This document shows, piece by piece, positions 5,267 through 5,551 of a stretch of 5,551 bases of DNA; within the stretch, counting starts at the first letter, position 1, and every line of letters begins with the position of its first letter. Source of the DNA: Spirochaetales bacterium (GTDB lineage: Bacteria > Spirochaetota > Spirochaetia > Sphaerochaetales > Sphaerochaetaceae); the NCBI GenBank assembly GCA_028723145.1, contig JAQYFM010000005.1, forward strand, positions 1-5,551. Direction: 5' to 3'. Below the pieces are notes generated by a model. It saw nothing but the letters and a program-made list of their open reading frames with translations, was not told the DNA's origin and did not search any database. A program made the translations under genes and the position numbers.

Positions 5267-5551
5267 AAAATCACCTCAGAACCATCTTCGTTCTTTTTAA
5301 CATCTTCAAGCTTACATCCTCTTTCTCTAGCAATGATGTCCATTACCTTAATTGAACAGAATCCACCTTGGCATCTACCCATACCAGCTCTAACTCTGCG
5401 CTTTATTCCATCAAGAGTAGTTGCACCTCGTTTTATTGCCTCAACAATTTCTCCTTCAGAAATTTCCTCACAACGACAAATAATATTTGCATATCTATTG
5501 TCTGTAGTAATTAATTTATTTCTTTCATCAATACTCATAGAGGCAGCCTTT
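5263..5551 (-). CDS. C-terminal end of a GlpA-like FAD oxidoreductase with BFD-type [2Fe-2S] domain (5' end outside window)
   Basis: The frame stays open to the right edge of the window (KAAS precedes the methionine at 5538), so that ATG is internal and the gene is cut by the window. The visible 95 residues match the BFD-like [2Fe-2S] domain at the C-terminus of GlpA-type flavoproteins. The lead-in is ERNKLITTDNRYANIICRCE, followed by GATTLDGIKRR and RAGMGRCQGGFC. The ligands are C-x-C and C-x4-C (Cys 21, 23, 56 and 61 counted from the methionine at 5538). The full protein would be expected to have an N-terminal DAO-type FAD domain that oxidises the substrate. The stop overlaps the GTG of the FAD partner by four bases (GTGA). 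A free-standing 91-residue ferredoxin-like protein is possible, but it lacks an upstream ribosome-binding site in the few bases visible. Confidence 0.87.
   Translation of the reverse strand, partial: KAASMSIDERNKLITTDNRYANIICRCEEISEGEIVEAIKRGATTLDGIKRRVRAGMGRCQGGFCSIKVMDIIARERGCKLEDVKKNEDGSEVIL

Noticed and set aside
5536..5538. ATG at 5538 as the start of a 91-residue stand-alone ferredoxin
   Set aside because: The frame continues open to the window edge, and the residues after this ATG look like the usual linker before a C-terminal BFD domain of GlpA-like proteins.
1..5551. CRISPR arrays, tRNA or rRNA genes, riboswitches
   Set aside because: No regularly spaced repeats, cloverleaf-like segments or conserved RNA motifs were seen on either strand.

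Overview
The window is AT-rich bacterial DNA with short intergenic gaps. The best guess for the source is a diderm, low-GC gut or rumen-type anaerobe, most likely a spirochaete (Treponema/Sphaerochaeta-like). The first reading frame looks like the end of an outer-membrane beta-barrel with a C-terminal phenylalanine. The remaining genes (GPH sugar symporter, PIG-L deacetylase, BFD/FAD/DUF1667 oxidoreductase set) are of types shared by Spirochaetes and Firmicutes. This assignment is an inference; no rRNA or tRNA is present to confirm it.

Layout. Positions 1-417 (+) hold the 3' end of the barrel-like gene. Positions 469-2669 (+) form a two-gene transcription unit: a MelB-type GPH sugar:cation symporter followed, with an ATGA overlap, by a cytoplasmic PIG-L/LmbE zinc deacetylase. 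A strong intrinsic terminator at 2712-2747 closes it. Positions 2831-3576 hold no intact gene. Read on the minus strand across frameshifts, this stretch resolves into a decayed cassette: an unidentified gene remnant, then a DUF3990 (ADP-ribosyltransferase-like) remnant, then a DUF3791 remnant. Positions 3703-5551 (-) are an operon reading in from beyond the right edge: the C-terminal end of a GlpA-like flavoprotein carrying a BFD-type [2Fe-2S] domain, a two-dinucleotide FAD/NAD(P) oxidoreductase, and a small four-cysteine DUF1667 protein. It ends in a hairpin at 3676-3697.

How the genes fit together. The symporter and the deacetylase are translationally coupled, which suggests that an N-acetylated sugar or glycoside is imported and then deacetylated in the cytoplasm. 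The minus-strand trio matches the known three-component GlpA-like dehydrogenase arrangement: substrate-oxidising flavoprotein, electron-transfer flavoprotein and Fe-S/DUF1667 accessory. Its substrate cannot be settled without the upstream genes. The most interesting region is the decayed DUF3990/DUF3791 cassette, whose frames can be restored by single-base changes in short homopolymer runs. It is the relic of a still uncharacterised gene pair with a toxin/antitoxin-like layout.
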